Assembly: GCA_023231475.1 (NCBI GenBank)
Contig: JALJEE010002407.1
Location: 1 to 64,000 of the forward strand
Reading direction: 5' to 3'
From: Seison nebaliae
Lineage: Eukaryota > Rotifera > Pararotatoria > Seisonacea > Seisonidae
Length of the DNA: 64,000 nt
The translations under genes were made by a program, and so were the position numbers. Shown here piece by piece: positions 1 through 10,453 of this stretch (positions are counted from its first letter, which is position 1; each line of letters opens with the position of its first letter). A model generated the notes under the pieces. It was not told where the DNA came from. It searched no databases and saw only the letters and a program-made list of their open reading frames with translations.

Positions 1-352
1 ACTTGAGAGGAATAGCCATGAGAGATCGTCGCCCCCTTGATACTAGACAGCATTTTTATGAATTAATGGAAATGCCTCTGTTCGTTAGAAGTAACGATAT
101 CCGTTGGAATGAACGTTTTAGATGACAGAGAGACCGGTCCAAAATCACGATTTCATCTGCATAAGCCATCACGTGTGGAAACGTATTGTTCCCAATATGG
201 ACGTTATGTGAATCGTTCAAATCGCGTAGAATATCGTCGATAACTAGTCCAAAGAGCTAGGGACCGAGAATAGTAGCTTGACGTACACCAGAATTGATTG
301 GGAAAATCTCGCTGAGTTGATTGTTAATAACGACACGTCCAGTAGATATTAT
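1..352 (-). pseudogene. Remnant of a non-LTR (LINE-type) reverse transcriptase
   Basis: Read on the minus strand, this stretch gives a near-continuous reverse transcriptase palm segment. It contains a GVRQATILGP block (usual form GVRQGxxLSP) and, about 45 residues later, MAYADEIVIL, which corresponds to the catalytic (F/Y)ADD box with the second Asp changed to Glu. The frame is broken by two stops, one right after the LGP motif and one after the GISINS segment that normally precedes the KxxxM/KC region. Upstream the frame runs into AT-rich sequence at about position 350, and downstream it leaves the window. The motif order fits R1/R2/CR1-like non-LTR elements; I cannot assign a clade. It is a decayed, 5'-truncated copy. 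Confidence 0.8.
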
Positions 353-586
353 AATATAATATATTAATATTTATTGAAAGGAAGAAAAATTATTTTAGAT
401 TGAAATTTATTCCATCAAAAAGTTATTGGTTCGATAATTAAAATTTGTTTGAATTAAATTGAAGATAATAATTTGGATAAAGAAATTATGAGAAAAATTA
501 AATGGAAATTTTGAATAATGAAAACTATGAGAAAAGGAAGAAAACTAAAGTCATCTAGAGAAAGCTTTTGATAATGAATGATTTGT

Positions 587-809
587 CTACTTTTTCTTTC
601 CTTCAAATGAAATGAAATGTTGAATGAAGTTGAAGAAAGTAACGGAAAGTCATTTGAATTTTGCTAGCTGCTTTTTGCACTTCAGGATCAGTTAGATCGA
701 TATCAACTTCTTCTTCTTCTTTGTTGTCTTTCTTATTATCGATCGATTTGTCTGAAGTTGAATGAAAGTTAAAATAAAATGCAAATCATTAACTGTCTTC
801 TTTATTCAT
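587..809 (-). CDS. Small IQ-motif calmodulin-binding protein, PCP4/PEP-19-like
   Basis: A 45-residue protein from three exons: 809-794 (starting ATG AAT AAA GAA GAC), 751-644 and 600-587. The two introns of about 42 nt start GTTAAT and GTTACT and end in CAG and AAG. The product has a Lys/Asp/Glu-rich N-terminus, then EEEEVDIDLTDPEVQKAASK followed by IQMTFRKKK and a stop. The acidic (E/D)xDIDxxxPE stretch directly before an IQ motif, with the protein ending in a Lys cluster, is the layout of PCP4/PEP-19 (62 residues in human). That family binds calmodulin through the IQ and speeds Ca2+ exchange at its C-lobe. Neurogranin/igloo-type proteins share the IQ and are the main alternative. The gene is too short to stand out as an ORF. 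The second intron splits the IQ motif. Confidence 0.7.
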
Positions 810-3240
810 TTTGTTTCGGACTTGATAACCTTTTGTGTAGAAGATATTTTGAGAAGGGGGGGAGGGGGAAGAGAATGAGAAGATGAGAATGAAAAGTTTT
901 ATCTACTGGAGTTTGGATAAGAAGAAGAAATGAGAACAGTAGAGAAGAAGGAAAATTCGTCGTAAGAGAAGTAGTTCAACGATTAAGCACAAATGTCGTC
1001 GAAGCACGCAAAGTCTACATCCATCCGTCGTCGATGTAGATGGGAAATTAAGATAATTAGTAAAAGAAAGAATATAATCCTTTCACGATCAGAGATTTCA
1101 TTAATCATAAGACGATGTATATCCACTACTAGCACCACCATCATCATCAACAAGTCACAAACAGAAAAATATTTTTCTTCCAATTTTTCTTCCACAAATA
1201 TTTTGAGACTTATTATGTTTCTATAGAAGCAATAATGGAATGTTATTCGAATATATGTAGTTTAGATAATTAAATTAAATTCTTCATGGTCGTAATAGAC
1301 TGGAAGAATCTTTCCTAATAACTTCCAACACTAATAATAGAAGCGGCACAAAACACTATAATTACGATTGGACAGTTTAAAAAAGACGATTCGAACTCGA
1401 AAAAGAAGAATCATCTTCTATTGCGGAAGTTGAAAAGTCGGTTGGGTAAACTGTCATTGACGAATTGGCGAGCGACGATCGAACACTCGCAATTTTCAAA
1501 TTTTCATTAACAATATTTGATTGAGATATGATTAAGTTGTTGAAGGGTTGAAAAAATTTGCGGAAAATAAATGATTTATCAATTGTCGATGGCAACGGAA
1601 TTATTCCATTGCGATGACATAATGATTCGATCAAGTTTAATGTCAAATAATAAGAGTTAATTGACAGTAAGTTTATGTCGAAGTAGAGATGATGGTCAAT
1701 GAAATATTTTCGTATTCGTCGACAATTCTTTCGGAAATAAAAATAAAATAATTCGTCGGATGGATATGTTGTTGGGTTGGAGAGGCTGTCCTCTCGTCCT
1801 TTCGCTGTTTGGATGGAAAAGAAAAGAAAAAAATATTAATTTTACATCATTTCCTTTTCTATTCCGATGTCGTTGTTATTCGTATGATAAAAAAAAAAGT
1901 AGTTTCGATAGTGTAGATATTGGCGACATCTCAATAAATTAATAAAATTTGATCCTTCGACGACGACAACAACGACATAAATTTGGGAAGGTTTTATTTT
2001 GTCGGGAAAGGAGAATTGATATTTGATATGAATTTTCCAATAAATTTATAGATGGAAGGAATTGGAGAGGAAATGATTAGATGAGCGGAATAATAAGCAA
2101 TATATCATTTTTGTTCGATATATATCTAACCTCGGTATGATGCTTGAATTCTTGTCGCTGCTATTACTTCGTCTATGTGAGAGAGAGAATAGAAATGAGA
2201 AGATCAAATTCAAATAGTTTTATTATAATAATATTGTTCTTATTCTTATGTAATCAATGAGTGTTCAGTTCACACTTCACTATCCCTCTTATCCAGTAAA
2301 TTCGGTATGAGCACATTGTTCTTATAGAGAAAGTATCTGGGCCAACGGTACCGTAATTGAAAGGAATTCTTAAATGCTGTGAGAAATAGAAGAAAGTAAA
2401 CTCAATATCCAGTCATCCTCAAACAACATAAACATAAAATGTTTGAACTCAAAATCATTCAACTGATGTAAAAGGAAATGAAATAAAAGAATTTACTACT
2501 TCTCGTCACCAAGTAACGAACTAATTGAAATGAAAAGGATCATGATAGATTAAATCATCTCTTCTACTTACTTGCTGTTACATAAATCATTCGTTGACGA
2601 GAAAAGTATAGACGTTTTAATTCCACTCCCATTGATCGTAATTTTGATGCTTTCTGCTCTTGATTCTTCGGAAGTAATGCTAAATTGATTCTTTCATTTT
2701 CGTCACCGTTCAGCTAAAACGTCTAACTCTGATAACTAAATAACGGATCTCGATGAGCAAATTCGCTGTCTCTGTATTTCAAATAATTCTCCTTTACTAA
2801 TGTCTCAGCTGTTGGGGTGAATGAGAAGGAACTAATAATTCAATTCTAAAGCACTCTACCTTTATGTGGATCCATCGTCCAGATATCCATCTCATTCCTT
2901 AAGAAATCTTTGTAATACCTAAATAACGTTTCTAATGAGAATGTGAGAAGTTGAGTCGACTGGAGATTTTAAACTATTCGGACTATTAGTCATGTCGACT
3001 ATACGCGCTAGGACTGTACGATCCAGAAGGAAATTGAAGGGCAAATCCATCTTTCTAATATGTATCATCAATCCTAAAAGTTTTAAGGTTTTCTTATTTT
3101 AATTCATGTCAACATTAATCGTATTAACCTGTATCATCCGGTAGAGAATGTCGGATCTAGAAAATTGGTGTGAATAAAAAATTTTCAAATAAAAAAAGAA
3201 TGAAAATGATTAAAATTTTTTCTGATGAAGCATAATACAG
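810..3240. other. Non-coding interval
   Basis: AT-rich sequence with only short chance frames on both strands (for example near 990-1230, 1380-1650 and 1760-1940). None shows a domain, consistent codon use or splice continuity. A purine-rich patch with G runs lies near 850-900. It probably holds 5' sequence of the small IQ gene on its left and intergenic DNA. Confidence 0.5.
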
Positions 3241-3250
3241 TTCGTAAAAG

Positions 3251-3440
3251 ATCGATAAATATAATTTCTGATCCAACTAAATCGATAAAAATAATTTCTG
3301 ATTGAACAAAATCGATAAAAATAATTTTTTATCAAACAAAATCGATAAAAATAATTGTTGATTAAACAAAATTGATAAAAATAATTGTTGATTAAACAAA
3401 AAATTAAAAAAAATAATTTCAATTTGAACAAAATCGATAA
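3251..3440. repeat. 30-bp tandem repeat (about six copies)
   Basis: The core ATCGATAAAAATAATT recurs at 3251, 3281, 3311, 3341, 3371 (as ATTGATAAAA) and degenerate at 3401, giving a period of 30 bp, with a last partial unit near 3433. Because 30 is a multiple of three, the minus strand reads as a 10-residue repeat (NYFYRF...) within an open frame, but nothing else supports coding. It lies a few hundred bases downstream of the SPA17-like gene. Confidence 0.85.
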
Positions 3441-3630
3441 AAATCGATTAATGTGAAATAGAAATTGTGAAATTATTTCATGCTCCTTACCAGTTGACGG
3501 ACAAGCCATCCTCTCATGGTGCTTTGTATGATAATGGCAGCGTTAGTCTAATAAGGACGCAGGTTAAATAATGATTAGGAGGGTGACGACAAGTTAACCA
3601 TAATCTGGAAAGAATATCGAGTGATATATC

Positions 3631-4193
3631 CTAATAAGTTAGCATTAATCGTGACGATAGCACGCATTTTAGTCTCGCGATTCTACAAGCAAATCGAAGG
3701 AATTCCTTAATAGAGAATGATTGCAGGAAAATAAAATGTACAAGTTTATCGGGTTGAGTGATGGCATTGCGACGTTTAAGAAATTCCCTAAATGCATTCT
3801 AATATGAATTGAATAAAATTTCCAGTTCTGGAAAATTTCAAAAGTGCCGAATGAAGAAGTAACTTGAATAATTGCAGCGGCGTTATTCTCCACAAAATTA
3901 TCAGTCGAGATACTCGTACTCTGACGTTGAGCAGTGAAATACAATTCCTTCTCTGTCATCTCTTGTTTCATGTTGTCATCAGTAATCTCTGGAATTAGAT
4001 GAATTGGAAAAAATTAATTATTGTAGGAATTCAAATTGAAACTTCGGTTCTCTAAGAGATTTTCAAAATAACTGGCACTGAATTCATAAATGTCTCTCGG
4101 TTGTGATCGTAGAATTTCCCTTGTCAGTCCTTCCAACAGTGTTGGGAAACCTTGGGGTACTCTCAATTTGGTATTTGACAACGGAACGGCCAT
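3631..4193 (-). CDS. SPA17: SPA17-like RIIa-domain and IQ-motif protein
   Basis: The protein begins MAVPLSNTKLRVPQGF and continues through LLEGLTREILRSQP and a YFENLLENR segment. This is the RIIa dimerisation/docking fold, and it is close to sperm protein 17 in both sequence and spacing. The second exon (from about 3990) carries a polar linker and the start of an IQ motif, AAAIIQ, which continues after a 63-nt GTTACT...TAG intron as NAFREFLKRRNAI. RIIa domains of this group bind A-kinase anchoring helices; SPA17 sits in the fibrous sheath of sperm and in motile cilia. The C-terminal end is uncertain: I read through to a TAG at 3631, but one further splice is possible. It is arranged head to head with DCAF13, with start codons about 200 bp apart. 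Intron donors are GTTTCA and GTTACT. Confidence 0.85.
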
Positions 4194-4391
4194 TAATCCC
4201 AACAGTAAGTAATTAAATTATTCAAATATTAAAGAATTTAATTTACCGTTGTGATGGTAATAATAAAAATTTAATAAAAATGATGAACGAATGAATAATT
4301 TTAATGGTAATTAAAAAATGTGATAAAAGTTGAATTCTGAGCTCTCTTTATCTATTTAATATCTTATCTATCTTATGTTCGAATAGATAAA
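4194..4391. promoter_or_regulatory. Shared intergenic promoter region of SPA17-like and DCAF13
   Basis: Only about 198 bp separate the two divergent start codons, so both 5' UTRs and promoters must lie here or overlap. The sequence is very AT-rich, with several short A/T runs and no clear initiator or TATA box that I would single out. This is inferred from gene geometry. Confidence 0.5.
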
Positions 4392-5960
4392 ATGGTGAAG
4401 AATTTGAAAGTGAACAGTAGAGATCCTGTGGATTTTACGAGAGAATCCAAAAATGACATCTTCAAAGTGGAAAGATCATTCGATCCGACTTTACATCCGT
4501 TTGAGAATAATCGGGAATATGTTCGAGCGTTAAATGCCGCCAAATTAGAGCGAGTGTTCGCCAAACCATTTATGGGTGCGTTGGATGGTCATAAAGATGG
4601 AATTGACAGTTTGATGAAACATCCGAAAGATTTGTCGTGGTTTGTTTCCGGTTCTGGTGACGGTGAAGTTCCGTTGAAATTTAATTATTTATTAAAATTA
4701 AATTTTATTTATAAAGATTCGATTGTGGAATATTCAATCGAGACAATGTCTCAGTACCATCAAGAGTCATAATTTATCAGTGAAAGGATTAGATTTCTCA
4801 CATGGCACATGTCAATTATTTTCTGTTAATTTTAATTTTATGATAATTGAGAAATTATATTACTCCAACTTTTATAGGTTGGAATGGATCAGAAGATTAA
4901 TATTTATGAAATTGATGAAGATGAAAAACATTTGAAGAAGATGAAAACGATCGGAAATGGAGTTATTTAATTATTTATATTCAATTCGATTTTGATGGAA
5001 ATTTTCCGTTTTAGAATATTCTCAATGGAATTAGTTGTAATTGGAAGGATGATGGGAAATTTGTGAGTTGTGGAGAGAAAGTGAATATTTGGGATGTGGA
5101 AAGAAATCATCCGATTAATTCCTTCAAATGGGGAATTGATTCTTTCGTTCATGTCAAATATAATCCGTCAGAAGTTCGTTTTTTTTTTTGAAAAGAAAAT
5201 TTAAATTTAAAAAAATTGAATTTAAAATTTTTTTTTTGAGTAGACTAATTTATTAGCATCGTTAGCTGCAGATCGATCGATTTTATTATATGACGATCGA
5301 CAATCTCAACCGTTACGTAAATCCGTCATGACGATGTGTTCGAATTCGTTGTCATGGAATCCGATGGAACCGAGGAAATTTGTGGTGGCAAACGAAGACT
5401 ATAATAGTTATGTGTTCGATATGAGGAATTTGAGAGTGCCTATTAATATCTTGATGGGTCATACGATGGCAGTGATGGACGTGGAATATTCACCGACCGG
5501 TATGGAAATCGCTTCGGCATCTTATGATAAGACAATTCGAATTTTCGAAAATGATAAAGGTCGAAGTCGAGACATTTATCATGGTAAGAGAATGCAGAGA
5601 ATAAAATGTTTGAAATGGACGAACGATTGTCGATATCTAATTTCTGGTTCTGATGATATGAATCTCAGAATTTGGAAGAGTCAAGCGTCAACTGATTATT
5701 CCATTCAAAATTATCGTCAACGAAATATGATGAATTATAACAATGAATTAAAATCAACTTATGGGAATCATCCTCAAATCAAACGGATTCTCAGACATCG
5801 TCATTTGCCTAAACAAGTTCGACAGGCGGCCAATGAACATTCGATTATAAAACAATCGCAGAAACGTAAACAAGAAAATGTGAGAAATCATATGAAATAT
5901 AAAAAAGAGAGTGAGAGAGAGAAGGAGAAGGAGAAACATGTTGTTAAAATTATCAAATAA
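4392..5960 (+). CDS. DCAF13: DCAF13 / SOF1, WD40 protein of the small-subunit processome
   Basis: Five exons (4392-4667, about 4717-4824, 4878-4961, 5015-5173, 5244-5960) give about 447 residues, matching the 445 of human DCAF13. The N-terminus has the family signature FDPTLHPFENNREYVRALNA and KLERVFAKPF, followed by WD40 blades with GEIRLWNI, KVNIWDV and KTIRIF ends. The C-terminal SOF1 domain has HPQIKRILRHRHLPK and a basic tail ending KHVVKIIK. SOF1 acts in 18S pre-rRNA processing within the U3 snoRNP/SSU processome in the nucleolus; vertebrate DCAF13 is also described as a CUL4-DDB1 substrate receptor. All four introns are about 50-70 nt and begin GTTCCG, GTTAAT, GTTATT and GTTCGT; joining them restores an uninterrupted family alignment, so the boundaries are secure. 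Confidence 0.95.
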
Positions 5961-6031
5961 ATTCCTCAAATTTTTCGTAAATTATTTCAAATTTTTCTTC
6001 CAACAGAATTTTCTTATCATGATTTAGATGA

Positions 6032-6470
6032 ATGAGTATGTCACAAGCGAACGTGGTGAATGCAATCAAGGAATTTCTAGACAGTTATTTCGAGAAAGAA
6101 GAATTAATAGCTGATATTATCGAATGTCGAAATGATGTGAGACAGACGAAAAATGATTTGATGGTTTATCATCATCATCATTCGAAAGGGTCGATTGATG
6201 AAAGATTATTGAAGGAGATTGATAATGTCCAAGATCCCTCGATCTATATTAATTATATCGATAGAATTAATCAACTCCAATCACAAAAAGAACAATTATT
6301 AGTTAATATTTCTCTATTCGATTCGATGATTCGATTTCTATTTTACTGTTTATCAGTCGATAATCCATAATAATATGGAGGAGATAGAAACGTTTCGGGA
6401 TGACATCAAACAAAAACAGAGAACAGAAAAAATTGATCAATTGATAAAATTTTATTTTTCTCATAATTAA
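6032..6470 (+). CDS. Small coiled-coil protein, function unknown
   Basis: Two exons (6032-6301 and 6357-6470) joined over a 55-nt intron that starts GTTAAT and ends CAG give about 127 residues. Without that splice the frame closes at 6370; with it, the helical pattern continues to a TAA at 6468. The product is highly charged and mostly predicted helical: an acidic helix (FEKEELIADIIECRNDV), a His-rich loop (YHHHHSKG) and a C-terminal heptad-like segment with EQLLSIIHNNMEEIETF. It has no signal peptide or membrane segment. It lies about 70 bp downstream of the DCAF13 stop in the same direction, so the two may share a transcript or have very tight spacing. I do not recognise the family. Confidence 0.55.
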
Positions 6471-7720
6471 ATTTAAATTAAATTTAAATTCAAATATATT
6501 CCTAAATAAATTAAATTAAAATTTTTTCTATTTCATTATTCAATCATGTTTGACGGTAGAGATACATTTATCGGACATTCTCAGTTACATCGGGAGATGA
6601 GGAAGGGGAAGTAGTGAGGGAGAGTTGAAGTATTTGCGGAATGAAATGGAATGGGATAAGAAAACTGAAGATTGATGATGTGAAATGTAATGAAAGAATT
6701 ATATGAATAAGAACGATTTAGTTGCCATCATTAGTTAATTGCAGGTAGTTGGGGGGAGAGGAGAGAAGTTATTCCATTCTTATACTTATTTATTCTCAAA
6801 TTGACTCCACATAAATAAATCGGTGAAGAAGATGGATTTGATGCTTGTGAAAAGAAATTTCTCCTACAGAATTCTCTTCCACCAATTCTCTCCCACACAC
6901 ACATATACACACTGAGACTGTTATTGATCATAGTCATCATAATGGCAACAACAACAACGATAATGCAAATGAACGCCGTTTGTCTAATCGTAGTAGTAGA
7001 CGGCCACACAATAGTTGATGCACTTTTCTTATTCAAATGGATAAATTGTAGGAGAGATACAAAACAAAAAGGAAAAGTTTCTTGGAAAAGTTTTCTTTCT
7101 ACTCAATCTACTTCCACATGCATAGCCAAATGCATCTCACAATTGTTAGATTACGTAAATGATATATTTGTTCTTTCTTTTAATTTTATGATTTCTCACA
7201 ATTCACGTCGGTTAATTCTTTCCTCATTGCAATGGTTTTATTGGAGGATATGTTTTAATGAAAGTTTGAGGAGGATGTGAAATTTAAAAATGAAATTCAC
7301 TTAATTTTTCAAATTATTCCCATTATTCTTCTAATTGATGAATTAAAATGAAGTTATTATCATTATACAATAATCGATTTTATATAAATCATTTCTCTTA
7401 TCCCATCGACGATTAATCAATTCAATTCGAACGTTCAACACGTTCCAATAAGTGATTAGTTTCTCTTATTCATGGTAATTGGAAGGACGATGATAATCAG
7501 ATTCATAAAATTATTCCTTATTTACTTTATTTGCTTCTATCGTAAATTTGAAAATTAATAATAAATAATTATGATAATTCAAAACGCATTTGGGAAAAAG
7601 GAAAAACATTTCCTTTTATTTTCTTTTAATAAATATCGATATATTTCTTAGATTTAGCAAATTGCTTTCCATTTGTTCTTTATCTTCTTTGAGAATTATT
7701 GAAATTTCCATTCAAATACC
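6471..7720. other. Non-coding interval
   Basis: About 1.25 kb of AT-rich sequence. Short open frames on both strands (6731-7036 minus, 6924-7280 plus) overlap each other and show low-complexity content without splice support. It is likely the 3' UTR of the small coiled-coil gene and the promoter region of the next gene. Confidence 0.5.
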
Positions 7721-8413
7721 ATGATTGGAAGTGATAACCTGAGAAAGATTTGCCTTTTTCTCATCTATATTCTTTTCACCCTGCAACTCACGAGCGCCAC
7801 CTCAAAGAAAGCTGATAAGAAAACGAAAGACACGTCAGTTTCCGAATCGAAAAACAGTTTTATTTTCTTCTCGACATTTCTCTTGATTTTTTTTTTCAGA
7901 TGTCGATTTCGTGTCGAGAGAGAAAGCTTCAATCTTCCTATCTTATAACGAGTGTATGCACCGTTTAAACTGCGGCACAGCTATAAAGGAAGAGTGCAGC
8001 GAAGAATGTGCTTCTGGTTATTTTTTAAATGCACCTTTGTTTTCTTCGTCTATCCATTCACCGTTTATGAATAATTTTATCGTTTAAACAACTAAAAATC
8101 GAATGAAGCATCTTCTTAATTCCAACTCGTCTGTAATTTGGTAATTAATTTTTAAAACTTTTTTTCAGGAAACACGGAAGAGGAACTGGAAGAATACGAT
8201 GAAATTCTCGAGAATATCGAACAATATAGAATAGAAGCAAAGAAACCACGACCACATGGCAAAGGCGATGATGATGACGACGACGACGATGATGATGACG
8301 ATGATGACGATGATGATGATGACGATGATGACGATGATGACGATGATGATGATGAAGAGGAGAATGCTGAAGAATTGGCTGCAAAAAAGAAAAAGAAATC
8401 GAAGAAACATTGA
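7721..8413 (+). CDS. Secreted or ER-luminal acidic protein with poly-Asp tract
   Basis: Three exons: 7721 to about 7857, about 7901-8017 and 8169-8413. The first encodes a signal peptide (hydrophobic CLFLIYILFTLQL ending at TSATS) and a Lys-rich stretch. The second has four cysteines in a paired pattern, CMHRLNC and ECSEEC, which suggests a small disulphide unit. The third is acidic (NTEEELEEYDEILENIEQY), followed by about 29 consecutive Asp codons and a basic end, AAKKKKKSKKH. Introns start GTTTTA and GTTATT. Long Asp runs bind Ca2+ with low affinity and high capacity, as in calsequestrin tails or biomineral proteins. A luminal Ca2+ buffer or extracellular matrix role is my inference; I know no family with this exact layout. 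The product is about 165 residues. Confidence 0.7.
8267..8353 (+). repeat. GAT/GAC trinucleotide tract encoding poly-Asp
   Basis: Twenty-nine Asp codons in a row, mixed GAT and GAC. The mixture, rather than pure GAT, indicates that the amino acid is under selection or the repeat is old. Opposite-strand frames here read as poly-Ser, poly-Ile/Val and poly-His and are artefacts of the repeat. Confidence 0.9.
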
Positions 8414-10453
8414 AAAGATGACGAAGCAAGAAACGTTGAATAATTGAAATTTTCCATGAAATGAAATAGAATTTTTTTGAAAGAATTTGTATTTAGATAG
8501 ACCTTTTCACCTTTCCTTCATGTTCCATTATCATCAAATTTAATGATGCGAATATGCAAGGAGCTTTCTATTATCTCTCTAAATTATTATTTGGATTTCA
8601 CACTTTTGCCTAAGAGCTGTTGTTCAATTTTCGCCTCTATATTTCTATTTAAACCGTTTTTAATTATAATCATCATTTCCCATTGACGACGGAAAAAAAA
8701 ACAAGCAGATATCACGATGATGAATTGAATAAACTTTAATCGATTAACGAAGTTGTTGAATGTTGTTTCATTTTCAACTGATTGACATTGGATAAATCGA
8801 TGGATGTCCCTCGAATCGAAGTGAAATAATTGAAACATATTTCCCAATTTTCCATTGACCATGTTCGTTGATTAGATTATTCGTTTCTCTTCTGATCTTA
8901 TCCAATAATTACTAACAAGTTTTATATAATCTCATCCTTCTTCCCATCATTATCATCATCATCATCCTCACCATCAATTTTCTCTTGATTAACAAGTTAT
9001 TAGGTTAACAGTGAGCATTGCTTCTTTTCTCATCATCGAATGAACGAGGAATAATGTGTAAATTAATTGAGAATATGTTCAACAACATTCGACATAAATC
9101 TAATCATTTTTCATTTCCATCACAATCTCATAAAGAATGGAAAGTCGTGAGAATATGTGGACGATGTTCTTCATTTTCTAATTTAGCATTCAATCAAAGC
9201 GGTAGATCCTTGTTCGATTTATAAATTGTCTATACTATTCACTAGGAAATCAGATAATAAGGTATCGATAATCGTTTTGCAGGTTTTTTCCAAAAATTTA
9301 TTTTTCATAATATTATGAAAAATCTTTCAAGTTTATGTTGTGGAAATAAGGAGAATATGATGAAGGAAATAATAGTGAAAAATTTAGATGGGAAATGTGA
9401 TGGAGAAGAGAAAAATGATTAGGAGGAGTGTCATTCAGAATAAGTGTCATATCCTGTTCAGTCAGATTCAATCTACAACATTTTTGAAAGAAAATAAAAT
9501 TCTCGAGATTACTAATAATATTCGTAGTTATATATTTGATATCTAAATCGGATAAACGGAAAAGTATCGATGAAATGAATGAATGTGATGGATTTCGTAT
9601 CGGGCGCTATACAAGTCTCATGATACAGATATATTATGTTAGTTTATTAAGCGATTACCATTTTCAAATTGGAGATGATTCGAAATCAATTTCCATATGA
9701 TAATAGTTAATGGTTGTTGAATGATTATATCATGAGAGATGATTTGAATAATAAATTCATTTAACGTCGATTGATGACTATATGTTTGGTGGTTCTTTCC
9801 CTGAATAGAATTAGTAAAAAAGAATATTGAAAAGATTTCAATCGATAGATATGTTCGATAATAATTGAGATGGATTGAGAGAGAATTCATTATTTTTTTT
9901 TATTTAAAAAACCATCATGATGATAATAATGATGATGGTGGGAGAAAGATTGGGGAAATTATCATATTACCATTTCAATGTTATCCTTAAGAGAAATGAA
10001 ACGTCGAATTGACGAAGACGTTTAATCTTCATCAACATATGTGATTTGAAAAATTTACGATTGTAATTTGGTCGGTGCATCGGAAAAGAGAAGATGCGTC
10101 GACGTTTATGTAAGACATTCATACATAGCCGTCGATAAGATGGAAATTGTTTCATCCTTCTAGAATCGAGAAGGATTAAAACTTTCTTCATTTGGACCTG
10201 CATTTGAAGTGAGTGTAAATGGGAAGTTGATGTAGATGGAAAGTTTCGAGATCGATATCGATCTATGAATAATTCTGAAATTGTTGATAATTTCTTTCCA
10301 TTAGATAATCTCTTACACTAATTACATGTTCATTGGTGTTGGATGTCCTTCGTCATAACTTGAGAAAAAAAGTTTAAAGTCGATTCTCGAACAGTCTGAT
10401 TGAAATCTCTGAAATTAATTATTTTTGCAAATCATTTAACACCAAAAGGAGAA
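8414..10453. other. Non-coding interval
   Basis: About 2 kb of AT-rich sequence with small CAT/ATC-rich patches (near 8945-8980 and 9915-9940). Frames at 9018-9224 (plus) and 9639-10203 (minus) lack any recognisable domain. The right part should contain the promoter and 5' UTR of the alveolin-like gene. Confidence 0.5.

Noticed and set aside
983-1226. Overlapping open frames on both strands near 1.0-1.2 kb
   Set aside because: Mutually antisense, low-complexity and without splice-supported continuation.
3210-3509. Minus-strand 99-codon frame with a 10-residue repeat
   Set aside because: Openness is explained by the 30-bp tandem repeat; there is no homology, and composition is extreme.
8152-8457. 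Minus-strand frames reading poly-Ser, poly-His and poly-Ile/Val opposite the secreted acidic protein
   Set aside because: They are antisense shadows of the GAT/GAC tract; the plus-strand gene has signal peptide, splice continuity and sensible ends.
10400-10453. Upstream extension of the alveolin-like protein (KSLKLIIFANHL...)
   Set aside because: The extension opens with TTG, not ATG; the first in-frame ATG is at 10454.
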